This document shows positions 53,709 to 63,100 of a stretch of 64,000 nt of DNA, piece after piece. Numbering within the stretch: position 1 is the stretch's first letter; each line of letters opens with the position of its first letter. The notes under the pieces are model-generated. The model saw nothing but the letters and a program-made list of their open reading frames with translations. It was not told the DNA's origin and did not search any database. A program made the position numbers and the translations under genes. The DNA comes from UBA6912 sp963792895 (GTDB lineage Bacteria > Actinomycetota > Acidimicrobiia > Spongiisociales > UBA5794), in the NCBI GenBank assembly GCA_963792895.1, contig CAWBYA010000003.1:124001-188000 (forward strand), read 5' to 3'.

Positions 53709-54120
53709 GTGGACACGAAACTGTTGACCATCCATACCGGTCACCGACGCGGCAATCGTCGATCTCACTGCCGAGGCGGCGCGTTTCGTCGCCGGGAAGG
53801 GCGACGGGCTGGTCTCGGTGTTCGTGCCTCATGCAACGGCGGGGGTTGCCATCCTCGAGACGGGAGCGGGCAGCGACGCCGACTTCCTCGACCGGATCGA
53901 CGCCTTGATCCCCCGCGAGGACGCGCTGTATCGGCACCGACACGGGTCGCCCGGCCACGGCGCCGATCATGTGGTTCCCGGCTTCGTTGCCCCCTCGGTC
54001 ACGGTCCCGGTCATCGACGGTGTTCCTGCGCTCGGGACGTGGCAGTCGATCGTCCTCGTCGACGTAAACGCCGACAACGCCACGCGCACGGTCAGGCTCA
54101 GCTTTCTGGGAGGGTGCTGA
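53709..54120 (+). CDS. YjbQ/UPF0047 family protein, one apparent frameshift
   Basis: About 137 residues. GTG 53709 starts MDTKLLTIHT; after one extra G near 53744 the other frame continues VTDAAIVDLTAEAARFV and VFVPHATAGVAILE, then HRHGSPGHGADHVVPGFVAPSVTVPV, GTWQSIVLVD, to the stop at 54118-54120. The HATAG and GH..DH His residues are the family's conserved ones. YjbQ proteins show weak thiamine phosphate synthase activity in E. coli; true role unclear. 4 nt after aceK. Confidence 0.85.
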
Positions 54121-54242
54121 AAAGGGGCAACCGGGAGTCGGCGCGTATACCTGAGTGATGTCGACCGGCTCCAGATACCAGCGTTCCGAGTCGACGAGCC
54201 GCTCTCCAGCACGCTCTTCGGCGGCTCAGCAACCCTGCCGAC

Positions 54243-55544
54243 TCAGCCTGAAGGGGAGGCCGCCAGGCCTTCGGCTGCCGTGAGCAGCGCTGTTGCCCCC
54301 GTTTCGGTCAGGTCGGGTGAGCACCCCTCTGCGAACGCCCACTGCGACGGCACCGGGGCGTCTCGGCGCAGCGAGGCGCACAGGTCGAGAAACGCCGCTT
54401 GGAGGCCGGGGTCGGTCTCGCCCTCGACGCTCGTGATGAGGAAGTCATCGACGAGAAAGGCGACCGGCTGGACCACCGACTCGAGACCGAGCACACGCAC
54501 CAGCGGGCCCGACCACGTTGCCTCCGGGCACTTCACGACCATCTGACCCGCGTCCCACGGGGCGACCGAGCAGTCGCCGAGGTCCACGTCGTACACGACG
54601 CCGATCCAGCGCAGGAGGTCCGGGGTGGGCGAGACTCCCGACACGTTGGGATCTCGCATCATGCCGGGGAACTCGATCAGGACGAGCCCGCTCTCGATGT
54701 AATGGCGGAAGGGCTTGCCTGCGTCGAGCGCAGCGAAGAGCCCGCTCACGGTCCGGAGTGCGTATTCGGACTCCATCTGGGCGCGATCGGGCGACGGCCG
54801 CCCAACGGCGACGTACAGGGCCGAGAGGTTGCGGTGGAAGGGCAACGCCGCTTCACCCTCCTCGGGGCGGCAATCGGCATCGAACGCCTCTTGGGCGGCC
54901 GCAGCCGACTCGTCGAGCGCAAACTCACAGTACGCGGTGGTGTCGTAGCGGTCGCCCGAGTGGCCGCCCCATACGATCGACGTGATCAGGTCGTCTGCGA
55001 CGCCGAAGATCAGCGATTGGCTGTCACCGTACCTGCCGATCGCTTGCGGATAGGTGCCGGTGACGCTCACCGCGGCGCAGCGGACGACGAAATCCGCAGT
55101 AGCCTCGCCGCGCGACGGCGTTGCGGAGCAGTCATCTACGGCGAGGTCGGCGACCATCGCACCGAATCGCACCGCATCGGTAGCGCGCCCACGCTCGTCG
55201 GGCCAGAAGGCGTCCCCAACGGTGCCCGGGATCTCGAGCCACGTCCAATTGGGTGCGATGAGATCGGTGGCGGCTGCAGGGTCGTCGGCGTTGAATGCCA
55301 ATTCGAAGCTCTTCACCACGCCGACGGCCCGATCAGGTTCGGTCATCGGACCCGCAACCGTCGCTTCGCGAATCAGTTCGGCGTCATCCGCGAACGGCGC
55401 GCTCGGAGGGGTGGAAGCGACGGTGAGGAGGACCCAGCCCAGGAGCGCAACGCTTGCAGCGAGGGCGATGGGTGCGCTGCGGCCCGGCTCGCGGCGCTCG
55501 GGCTCGTGCCCCGTGTCGATTGTGCGAACCTGTCCAGGTGGCAT
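54243..55544 (-). CDS. membrane-anchored protein with two NTF2-like domains
   Basis: 433 residues from ATG 55544; TATCGT-N6-ATG supports this leaderless start, and a much longer frame upstream (antisense to nifJ) is not coding. N-terminal tail, one membrane helix (PIALAASVALLGWVLLTV), then two tandem external domains of the NTF2/SnoaL type: SFELAFNADDPAAATDLIAP...WLEIPGTV...DDLITSIVWGG and LRTVSGLFAALDAGKPFRHYI...LVLIEFPGMM...DDFLITSVEG. Probably ligand-binding on the outer face. Divergent from nifJ, sharing its 144-bp control region. Confidence 0.75.
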   Translation of the reverse strand: MPPGQVRTIDTGHEPERREPGRSAPIALAASVALLGWVLLTVASTPPSAPFADDAELIREATVAGPMTEPDRAVGVVKSFELAFNADDPAAATDLIAPNWTWLEIPGTVGDAFWPDERGRATDAVRFGAMVADLAVDDCSATPSRGEATADFVVRCAAVSVTGTYPQAIGRYGDSQSLIFGVADDLITSIVWGGHSGDRYDTTAYCEFALDESAAAAQEAFDADCRPEEGEAALPFHRNLSALYVAVGRPSPDRAQMESEYALRTVSGLFAALDAGKPFRHYIESGLVLIEFPGMMRDPNVSGVSPTPDLLRWIGVVYDVDLGDCSVAPWDAGQMVVKCPEATWSGPLVRVLGLESVVQPVAFLVDDFLITSVEGETDPGLQAAFLDLCASLRRDAPVPSQWAFAEGCSPDLTETGATALLTAAEGLAASPSG

Positions 55545-55624
55545 AGGGCAACGATACGCTGCACCACCTGCTACCTCGCAGTGTCGGCCCGTAGCGCTTG
55601 CCACATGCTGTGCGGGCGACGATC

Positions 55625-55678
55625 GGACCGCCGCTGCGGGACCATTGGTCCTAACGCCTCCCAGGGTCCTAGGGGACC
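55625..55678. promoter_or_regulatory. cluster of GGACC/GGTCC half-sites upstream of nifJ
   Basis: GGACC at 55625, then GGACC-ATT-GGTCC (55639-55651, an inverted repeat) and GGTCC-TAGG-GGACC (55665-55678, another). The second ends 10 nt before nifJ. The first repeat resembles the one at 63560-63572 upstream of the hydrogenase-like gene. No clear -10 is visible, so binding may replace or overlap promoter elements. Confidence 0.5.
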
Positions 55679-55688
55679 ATCCCCACAG

Positions 55689-58600
55689 ATGACTACGACC
55701 GAACCCACCCCCGCCCGGATCGTCGTCGACGGAAACGAGGCTGCCGCGCGCGTTGCGTACGCCTCGAGTGAAGTCATGGCGATCTATCCAATCACTCCCG
55801 CCTCTCCCATGGGCGAACTCGCCGACGCTTGGGCCCAAGCCCGCAGGACGAACCTGTGGGGCTCTGTGCCCGAGGTCGTCGAGATGCAAAGCGAAGCTGG
55901 GGCCGCAGGTGCGCTCCATGGATCGCTCCAAGCCGGTGCGCTGGGCGCGACGTTCACCGCGTCCCAGGGCTTGCTGCTCATGATCCCCAACCTCTACAAG
56001 ATCGCGGGCGAGTTGACGCCGAGCGTCATCCACGTGGCCGCCCGCACGGTGGCGACCCATGCGCTCTCGATCTTCTGCGACCACGGCGACGTCATGGCGG
56101 CCCGGCAAACCGGATGCGCGTTGCTGTGCGCCGGCTCCGTGCAGGAAGCCCAGGACATGGCACTCGTTGCCCACTCGGCCACGCTTCGCAGCCGCGTCCC
56201 GTTCATCCACTTCTTCGATGGCTTTCGCACCTCGCACGAGGTGGCAACGATCGATGCCCTCGCCGAGGAGCAGATCAAGGCCCTGATCGACGATGACCTG
56301 ATCGCGGAGCACCGGCTCCGTTCCTTGGACCCGAACCGACCAGCGGTGCGCGGGACGGCCCAGAACCCAGACGTCTTCTTCCAGGCGCGCGAAGCGTCGC
56401 AGCCCTACTACGACGCAACCCCCGGCATCGTGGAGGAGGCGCTCGTCCGCCTCGCCGAGGTCACCGGTCGCCGCTACGAGTTGTTCGACTACCACGGTTC
56501 ACCCGATGCCGAGCGGGTCGTGATCGTGATGGGCAGCGCCGCAGGCACCGTGGCCGAAGCAGTGGACCACATGGTGGCTCAAGGCGAGAAGGTCGGCGTG
56601 CTCGCCGTCCACCTCTACCGGCCGTTCTCGATCGCCCACTTCACGGCGGCGCTCCCCGACACGGTACGTTCGATCGCCGTGCTCGACCGCACGAAGGAGC
56701 CGGGAGCCGTCGGCGATCCCCTCTATTTGGATGTCGTCGCTGCGCTCAGCGAAGCCGGGCGTGCCGCAGAGGTGATCGGCGTCCGCTACGGGCTGTCCTC
56801 GAAGGAGTTCACCCCTTCGATGGCGCTGCGGGTGTTCGCCGAGCTGGCGGAGGACCAGCCGAGGCGTCACTCGACCATCGGGATCACAGACGACGTGAGC
56901 CACTCGTCGCTCGAGGTGACCGAATCCTGGGACGAGCCGGCCGACATCGTCCGCGCGGTCTTCTACGGGCTCGGCAGCGACGGCACCGTCGGCGCCAACA
57001 AGAACTCGGTGAAGATCATCGGCAACTCCACCGATCGTCACGCCCAGGGCTATTTCGTCTACGACTCGAAGAAGTCGGGGGCGATCACGGTATCGCACCT
57101 CCGGTTCGGGCCCCGTCCGATTCTCTCGGCCTACCTCATCGACAAGGCCGACTTCGTCGCGTGCCACCAGTTCGGCTTCGTCGAGAAGATCGACATGCTG
57201 GCATCGGCGGCTCCCGGTGCGACCTTCCTCCTCAACAGCCCGTATGGGCCGGACGAGGTCTGGGATCAGCTGCCGCAGGAGGCGCAGCAGCAGATCATCG
57301 ACAAGGGCATTCGCTTCTACGTCGTGGATGGCGACAGCATCGCCAGCGAAGCCGGCCTCAAGGGTCGCATCAACACGGTGCTCCAGACATGTTTCTTCGG
57401 TCTGTCGAACGTGCTGCCGAGCGACGAGGCGATCGCCGCCATCAAGGCCGCTATCCGCAAGGCGTACGGGAAGCTCGGCGACGTCGTTCTCGAACGCAAC
57501 AACGCAGCGGTCGACGGCGCACTTGCCGGGCTCCACGAGGTTGCGGTGCCTGCAGCGGTCTCGGCGACGACCCGGCTGCGGCCCGCCGTCCCCGACCACG
57601 TCCCCGACTTCGTCGAGCGGGTCACGGGCGTGCTGCTGGCCGGCCACGGCGATCTTCTTCCGGTGAGCGCCTTTCCCGTTGATGGGACGTTCCCGACGGC
57701 GACATCGCAGTGGGAGAAGCGCACGATCGCTCACGAGATCCCGATCTGGGACCCCGAGATCTGCATCGACTGCGGCCGGTGTGCGCTCGTGTGCCCGCAT
57801 GCTGCGATTCGGATGAAGGTCTACGACCCTGCGGTGGCCGATGCCGGCCCAGACGGATTCAAGACGAAGGCATGGAAGGGTCGCGACTTCGAGGGCATGA
57901 ACCTGACGATCCAGGTCGCACCCGAGGACTGCACCGGATGCGGCGTCTGCGTCGACATCTGCCCGGCGAAGAGCAAGGAGGAGGTGCGACACAAGGCGAT
58001 CAACATGGAGCCGATCCGCGACCACCTCGACGTCGAACGCGACGCCTTCAGGTTCTTCCTCGACATCCCCGAGTACGACCGTACGGAGCTGAAGGTCGAC
58101 AACGTCAAGGGCTCGCAGATCCTCCAGCCGCTGTTCGAGTTCTCAGGGGCTTGCTCGGGCTGCGGCGAGACACCGTACGTGAAGCTGATGAGCCAGCTGT
58201 TCGGCGACCGGGTGATCATCGCCAACGCCACCGGCTGCTCGTCGATCTACGGCGGCAACCTGCCGACGACGCCCTATGCCGTGAACGAAGCTGGGCGTGG
58301 TCCGGCGTGGTCGAACTCGTTGTTCGAGGACAACGCCGAGTTCGGTTTCGGCATGCGCCTCGCGCTCGACACGAAGACCGAGACGGCGCGGCGTCTCCTC
58401 GCCGAGCTCGCCTCCGAGGTTGGCCCGCTGAGCGCCGAGATCCTGGAGGCCGACCAGAGCGACGAGGCCAGTATCGCCAAACAGCGCGCACGCGTCGACG
58501 ACCTGCGCACCCGCCTCGCGGCCATGAGCGGTCCAAAGGCGGCGTTGCTGACGTCGCTGAGCGACGCCCTCGTCACCACGAGCGTGTGGATCCTCGGCGG

Positions 58601-59252
58601 CGACGGCTGGGCGTACGACATCGGTTTCGGCGGCCTCGACCACGTGCTGGCGTCCGGACGGAACGTGAACATCCTCGTGCTCGATACCGAGGTGTACTCC
58701 AACACCGGTGGCCAGGCGTCCAAGGCGACGCCGCGAGCGGCGGTCGCCAAGTTCGCCGCCGGCGGCAAGCAGACCGCCAAGAAGGACCTCGGCATGATCG
58801 CCCAGTCCTACGGCAACGTCTACGTCGCCCAGGTGGCGATGGGCGCCAACATGACCCAGGTCGTGAAGGCGTTCGCCGAGGCCGAGGCCTACCCGGGCAC
58901 GTCGCTGATCATCGCCTTCAGCCCCTGCATCGCCCACGGCATCGACATGTCGACGCAGATGCAGCACCAGAAGGCGGCCGCGGAGAGCGGCTACTGGCCC
59001 CTCTACCGCTACGACCCGACGGCGAGCAGCGAGGGAAGGGCGGCCCTGCGCCTCGACTCGCGCAAGCCGACGCTGTTGTTCAAGGAGTTCGCCGCAACGG
59101 AGGCTCGCTTTGCCATGTTGACGAGGTCGAACCCCGAGCATGCAGCCGAGCTGATGCAGCAGGCACAACACGACATCGACGACCGCTGGCATCTCTACGA
59201 GCAGATGGTGAACATCGAACGCACCGCGGTCTACGGAGAGGTGGAGGAATGA
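55689..59252 (+). CDS. nifJ: pyruvate:ferredoxin (flavodoxin) oxidoreductase
   Basis: 1187-residue single-chain PFOR, normal length. Domain I begins with the thiamine-contacting YPITPASPMGELADAWA; domain II PFOR II; then two 4Fe-4S clusters, CIDCGRCALVCP (Cys692 on) and CTGCGVCVDICP (Cys748 on); a further cluster site ACSGCGETPY; and the thiamine diphosphate site GDGWAYDIGFGGLDH with NTGGQASKATPR near 970-1010. Oxidises pyruvate to acetyl-CoA and CO2 with ferredoxin, reversibly. ATGA overlap with the DHOD-like gene. Confidence 0.97.
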   Translation: MTTTEPTPARIVVDGNEAAARVAYASSEVMAIYPITPASPMGELADAWAQARRTNLWGSVPEVVEMQSEAGAAGALHGSLQAGALGATFTASQGLLLMIPNLYKIAGELTPSVIHVAARTVATHALSIFCDHGDVMAARQTGCALLCAGSVQEAQDMALVAHSATLRSRVPFIHFFDGFRTSHEVATIDALAEEQIKALIDDDLIAEHRLRSLDPNRPAVRGTAQNPDVFFQAREASQPYYDATPGIVEEALVRLAEVTGRRYELFDYHGSPDAERVVIVMGSAAGTVAEAVDHMVAQGEKVGVLAVHLYRPFSIAHFTAALPDTVRSIAVLDRTKEPGAVGDPLYLDVVAALSEAGRAAEVIGVRYGLSSKEFTPSMALRVFAELAEDQPRRHSTIGITDDVSHSSLEVTESWDEPADIVRAVFYGLGSDGTVGANKNSVKIIGNSTDRHAQGYFVYDSKKSGAITVSHLRFGPRPILSAYLIDKADFVACHQFGFVEKIDMLASAAPGATFLLNSPYGPDEVWDQLPQEAQQQIIDKGIRFYVVDGDSIASEAGLKGRINTVLQTCFFGLSNVLPSDEAIAAIKAAIRKAYGKLGDVVLERNNAAVDGALAGLHEVAVPAAVSATTRLRPAVPDHVPDFVERVTGVLLAGHGDLLPVSAFPVDGTFPTATSQWEKRTIAHEIPIWDPEICIDCGRCALVCPHAAIRMKVYDPAVADAGPDGFKTKAWKGRDFEGMNLTIQVAPEDCTGCGVCVDICPAKSKEEVRHKAINMEPIRDHLDVERDAFRFFLDIPEYDRTELKVDNVKGSQILQPLFEFSGACSGCGETPYVKLMSQLFGDRVIIANATGCSSIYGGNLPTTPYAVNEAGRGPAWSNSLFEDNAEFGFGMRLALDTKTETARRLLAELASEVGPLSAEILEADQSDEASIAKQRARVDDLRTRLAAMSGPKAALLTSLSDALVTTSVWILGGDGWAYDIGFGGLDHVLASGRNVNILVLDTEVYSNTGGQASKATPRAAVAKFAAGGKQTAKKDLGMIAQSYGNVYVAQVAMGANMTQVVKAFAEAEAYPGTSLIIAFSPCIAHGIDMSTQMQHQKAAAESGYWPLYRYDPTASSEGRAALRLDSRKPTLLFKEFAATEARFAMLTRSNPEHAAELMQQAQHDIDDRWHLYEQMVNIERTAVYGEVEE

Positions 59253-60259
59253 CGGTCGATCTCAGCACCCGATACCTGGGCCTCGAGCTCGCCAACCCGC
59301 TGGTCCCGTCGGCCTCACCACTCACCGGGGCCATGGATACGCTTCATGCGCTCCAGGAGGCGGGCGCCTCGGCAGTCGTGCTGCCGTCGCTGTTCGAGGA
59401 ACAGATCGTCCACGACGCGCTCGCCGTTGCGGATGTCGCCGACTTCGGCGCCGACTTCTCGCCGGAGTTCTTCGGCGGTCAGCTGCCGGCGATGGACGAG
59501 TACAACACGGGGTCGGACTCGTACCTCGACATCCTCGTGCGGGCGAAGGAAGAGCTACGGATCCCCGTCATCGCCAGCCTCAACGGGGTGTCGCCGGGCG
59601 GCTGGGTCTCCTACGGGCACAAGATGCAGGATGCGGGGGCAGACGCCCTCGAGCTCAACATCTATATCGTCGCCGCGGATGTCGCCAAGGACTCGGCTGC
59701 GGTTGAAGCCGACTATCTGCGGCTTGTCGAGAAGATGCGCCAAGAGGTCTCGATCCCGCTCGCTATCAAGGTTGCTCCCTTCTTCAGCTCCATGGCCAAC
59801 ATGGCGAAACGGCTGACGGATGCCGGCGCGGACGGTCTGGTGCTGTTCAACCGCTTCTACCAGCCAGACATCGATCTCGATGCGCTCGAGGTAGGCCCCA
59901 ACCTGGTGCTGTCGACCTCCGACGAGTTGCGGCTGCCGTTGACCTGGATCGGCATCCTGTACGGGCGGGTCGACGTGTCGCTGGGCGCCACGTCTGGCGT
60001 CCACACCGCAGACGACGTCGTCAAGTTGATCCTCGCCGGATCCGACGTCACGATGATGGCGTCCTCCCTCTTGAAGCGGGGGCCGGATCATCTGGCAACG
60101 GTGCGCATGGGTCTCGAGCAGTGGCTTGCCGACCGCGACTACACGTCGGTCGAGCAGGCGAAGGGCAGCTTGAGCCAGCGCTCCAGCCCCGATCCGAGCG
60201 CGTTCGAGCGCGCCAACTACATGCGTACGCTCGTCACCTACGCCCCCAGGCGTGGGTGA
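59249..60259 (+). CDS. dihydroorotate dehydrogenase-like flavoprotein
   Basis: 336 residues, FMN TIM barrel: LANPLVPSASPLTGAMD, VIASLNGVSPGGWV, ALELNIYIVAADVAKDSAAVEADYL, AIKVAPFFSSMANMAKRL and GATSGVHTADDVVKLILAGS. The Cys or Ser base of true DHODs is not clear, and this subgroup typically sits next to nifJ in anaerobes, so a role with PFOR or ferredoxin, not pyrimidine synthesis, is likely (inference from context). It starts inside the nifJ stop. Confidence 0.9.
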   Translation: MTVDLSTRYLGLELANPLVPSASPLTGAMDTLHALQEAGASAVVLPSLFEEQIVHDALAVADVADFGADFSPEFFGGQLPAMDEYNTGSDSYLDILVRAKEELRIPVIASLNGVSPGGWVSYGHKMQDAGADALELNIYIVAADVAKDSAAVEADYLRLVEKMRQEVSIPLAIKVAPFFSSMANMAKRLTDAGADGLVLFNRFYQPDIDLDALEVGPNLVLSTSDELRLPLTWIGILYGRVDVSLGATSGVHTADDVVKLILAGSDVTMMASSLLKRGPDHLATVRMGLEQWLADRDYTSVEQAKGSLSQRSSPDPSAFERANYMRTLVTYAPRRG

Positions 60260-60289
60260 CGGTCAACTCTCCACACGAAAGCGAAAGTC

Positions 60290-62995
60290 ATGACGACAAA
60301 GTGGGTATACCGATTCAACGAGGTCGACGCAGCCGAGGAAGCCGTTGGTGGCTCGTGGGACAAGGTGCGGGGGCTCCTCGGCGGCAAAGGCGCCAACCTG
60401 GGTGAGATGTCCCGGCTCGGGGTACCCGTCCCCCCGGGGTTCACGATCACCACCGAGGCCTGCAACCAGTACATCGCTGAGGGGGGAAAGCTGCCTGAGG
60501 GTCTGCTCGACCAGGTAGCCGACGCGCTGAAGGTCATCGAAGCGCGCACCGGCAAGATGTTTGGCGACGCCCAGAAGCCGCTGCTGGTCTCATGCCGGTC
60601 CGGCGCCAAGTTCTCGATGCCGGGCATGATGGACACCGTTCTCAACATCGGTCTGAATGCCGAGGTGGTGAAGGGTCTCGCCGCGCAGAGCGGCGACGAG
60701 CATTTCGCCTACGACTCGTACCGCAGGCTCGTCCAGATGTTCGGGTCGGTCGTGCTCGGCCATCGCGACGAGCTGTTCGAGCAAGTGCTGTCCGAGTTCC
60801 GGCGCAACCGCAACGTCGCCAGCGACAGCGATCTCACCGTCGACGACCTGCGTGAGATCGTCGAGCGTTTCCGCCGCATCGCGTCTGGGTTCCCCGACGA
60901 TCCCAAGGAGCAGTTGCGGCTCGCCGTCGAGGCCGTCTTCCGCTCGTGGAACGGGCGGCGCGCCATCGACTACCGCAACGCGGCAGGTATCGCCCACGAC
61001 CTCGGCACGGCCGTCAACATCCAGGTGATGGTGTTCGGCAACCTGGGCAGCGACTCGGCGACCGGCGTCGCCATGACGCGCGATGGGGCGACGGGTGTCG
61101 CCGAGATCGAGGGCGACTACCTCATCAACGCCCAAGGCGAAGATGTCGTGGCCGGCATTCGCGCGACGAACGATCTGATGGAGCTGAAGGACGAAATGCC
61201 GCAGGCCTTCAGCGAGCTCGGCGACATCGCCGCGAAGCTCGAGCGGCATTATCGCGAGATGCAGGACATGGAGTTCACGGTGGAGCAGGGCAAGCTGTGG
61301 CTGCTCCAGACCCGTGACGGCAAGCGCACCGCCCAAGCCGCAGTCCGCATTGCAGCCGACATGGCTGAGGAGGGCCTCATCAGCCAAGAGGAGGCGGTGC
61401 TGCGCATCTCTGCCGATCAGGTCGACTTTTTCCTCCATCCCCAACTCGCATCCGAGTCGCGGCAGAAGGCGGTGGCGGACGGCCGGCTGCTCGGCAAGGC
61501 GCTCAATGTCTCGCCTGGGGCAGCGGTTGGGCAGGTCGCCTTCGATCCCGACCTGGCGCAGCGCTGGCACGAAGAGGGCCGCGCCGTGTTGCTCGTACGG
61601 CCCGAGACGAAGCCGGACGACGTGCACGGCATGATCGCCGCCGAGGGCATCCTGACCAGCCGGGGTGGCCGCACGAGCCATGCTGCTCTCGTCGCTCGCC
61701 AGTTCGGCAAGCCTGCCGTCGTCGGCATGTCCGAGCTCGAGATCGAGCTGGACAATCACCTGATGCGGGTGGGCAACATCCAGGTCGCCGAGGGCGATTG
61801 GGTGTCCATCGACGGTACGACGGGCGAGGTGTACCTCGGCAAGCTCGACACGTTTGTTCCCGATCTGTCCGATCCGTGGCTGGTCAAGATCTTGGGCTGG
61901 GCCGACGGCTTCCGCCGGCTCGGGGTGCGGGCCAACGCCGACTACCCGGCCGACGCCGCGCGCGCCAGGTCGTATGGCGCTGAGGGCATCGGGCTGTGCC
62001 GCACCGAGCACATGTTCTTCGAGGAGGAGCGCCTGCCGGTCGTGCAGCGGATGATCATGGCGACGAGCCCGATCGAACGCCGCGAGGCGCTCGACGATCT
62101 GCTTCCACTCCAGCGCGGCGATTTCTATGGGCTCTTCGTGGCGATGGATGGCCTGCCGGTGGTCATCCGGCTTATCGACCCGCCGTTGCACGAGTTCCTT
62201 CCTGCCTGGGAGAAGCTGATCGCCGAGGTCGCCGACCGCAAGATCCGTCTGCGTGCGGCCGACTCGCTGGAGTCGCTCGACGCGACACTCGCCCAACTCG
62301 AGCATGCCGAGCGGCTGGTTGTCGCCGTGGAGCGGCTGCGCGAGGCCAACCCGATGCTCGGCCTGAGGGGCGTCCGGCTCTCGGTGGTCTATCCCGAGAT
62401 CACTCGGATGCAGGTGCGCGCCATCATCGAGGCGGCGTGCGATGCCGTGGCGGCCGGCTACGACGTGAAGCCCGAGATCATGATTCCGCTCTCCATCGAT
62501 GCGGGTGAGCTCAAGTGGGTGGCCGACGTGCTGCGTGAGGAAGCGGCAACGGTGCTCGAAGAACGCAACACGACCCTCGACTACATGATCGGGACGATGA
62601 TCGAGACGCCGCGAGCGGCTTTGACCGCCGGCGCCATGGCGGAGACGGCGGAGTTCTTCTCCTTCGGGACGAACGACCTCACGCAAACCACCTTCGCCAT
62701 CAGCCGCGACGATGCGGAGGCCAGCTTCCTCATGACCTACCTCCAACTCGGCGTCCTCCAGGACAACCCGTTCGCCACGCTGGACGACTCAGGCGTCGGC
62801 GCCCTCGTCCAGATGGCGGTCAAGGCGGGCCGGGAGGCACGTCCGGGCATCGAGGTCGGGATCTGCGGCGAGCACGGTGGAGAACCGAAATCGATCGCTC
62901 TGTGCCACGGCTACGGGCTCGACTACGTGAGCTGCTCCCCGTTCCGGGTACCGGTCGCTCGGCTGTCGGCCGCGCACGCGGCGTTGAAGAGCTGA
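60290..62995 (+). CDS. ppdK: pyruvate, phosphate dikinase
   Basis: 901 residues. N-terminal ATP-grasp (GGKGANLGEMSRLGVPVPPGF, SMPGMMDTVLNIGLN), central phosphohistidine domain with GGRTSHAALVARQFGKP (His about 464), and C-terminal PEP-binding barrel (GLCRTEHMFFEEERLP, CGEHGGEPKSI, YVSCSPFRVPVARL with the catalytic Cys about 882). Interconverts pyruvate + ATP + Pi and PEP + AMP + PPi. With PFOR it links acetyl-CoA to sugars in either direction. 30 nt after the DHOD-like gene. Confidence 0.98.
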   Translation: MTTKWVYRFNEVDAAEEAVGGSWDKVRGLLGGKGANLGEMSRLGVPVPPGFTITTEACNQYIAEGGKLPEGLLDQVADALKVIEARTGKMFGDAQKPLLVSCRSGAKFSMPGMMDTVLNIGLNAEVVKGLAAQSGDEHFAYDSYRRLVQMFGSVVLGHRDELFEQVLSEFRRNRNVASDSDLTVDDLREIVERFRRIASGFPDDPKEQLRLAVEAVFRSWNGRRAIDYRNAAGIAHDLGTAVNIQVMVFGNLGSDSATGVAMTRDGATGVAEIEGDYLINAQGEDVVAGIRATNDLMELKDEMPQAFSELGDIAAKLERHYREMQDMEFTVEQGKLWLLQTRDGKRTAQAAVRIAADMAEEGLISQEEAVLRISADQVDFFLHPQLASESRQKAVADGRLLGKALNVSPGAAVGQVAFDPDLAQRWHEEGRAVLLVRPETKPDDVHGMIAAEGILTSRGGRTSHAALVARQFGKPAVVGMSELEIELDNHLMRVGNIQVAEGDWVSIDGTTGEVYLGKLDTFVPDLSDPWLVKILGWADGFRRLGVRANADYPADAARARSYGAEGIGLCRTEHMFFEEERLPVVQRMIMATSPIERREALDDLLPLQRGDFYGLFVAMDGLPVVIRLIDPPLHEFLPAWEKLIAEVADRKIRLRAADSLESLDATLAQLEHAERLVVAVERLREANPMLGLRGVRLSVVYPEITRMQVRAIIEAACDAVAAGYDVKPEIMIPLSIDAGELKWVADVLREEAATVLEERNTTLDYMIGTMIETPRAALTAGAMAETAEFFSFGTNDLTQTTFAISRDDAEASFLMTYLQLGVLQDNPFATLDDSGVGALVQMAVKAGREARPGIEVGICGEHGGEPKSIALCHGYGLDYVSCSPFRVPVARLSAAHAALKS

Positions 62996-63032
62996 GATCA
63001 GGCGGGCCGAGGGCCGCAAACCAATCCCTCAA

Positions 63033-63060
63033 CCGGCCGGGTCCTCCAGGGCCCGGCCGG
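63033..63060. terminator. bidirectional hairpin terminator after ppdK
   Basis: CCGGCCGGG (63033-63041) pairs with CCCGGCCGG (63052-63060); inner bases extend the stem. It lies between the convergent ppdK and dodecin genes. No T-run. Confidence 0.6.
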
Positions 63061-63100
63061 CCCGCGTCACAGTGGTTTGCGTCGTCGATGGGGACTGAGG

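Noticed and set aside
54399..55688. N-terminal extension of the nifJ frame to 54399
   Set aside because: It is antisense to the NTF2-domain gene and lacks PFOR similarity; the enzyme clearly begins at ATG 55689.
60590..62746. 718-codon minus-strand frame
   Set aside because: Antisense to ppdK; composition (His/Val/Asp/Arg-rich) is that of a shadow frame.
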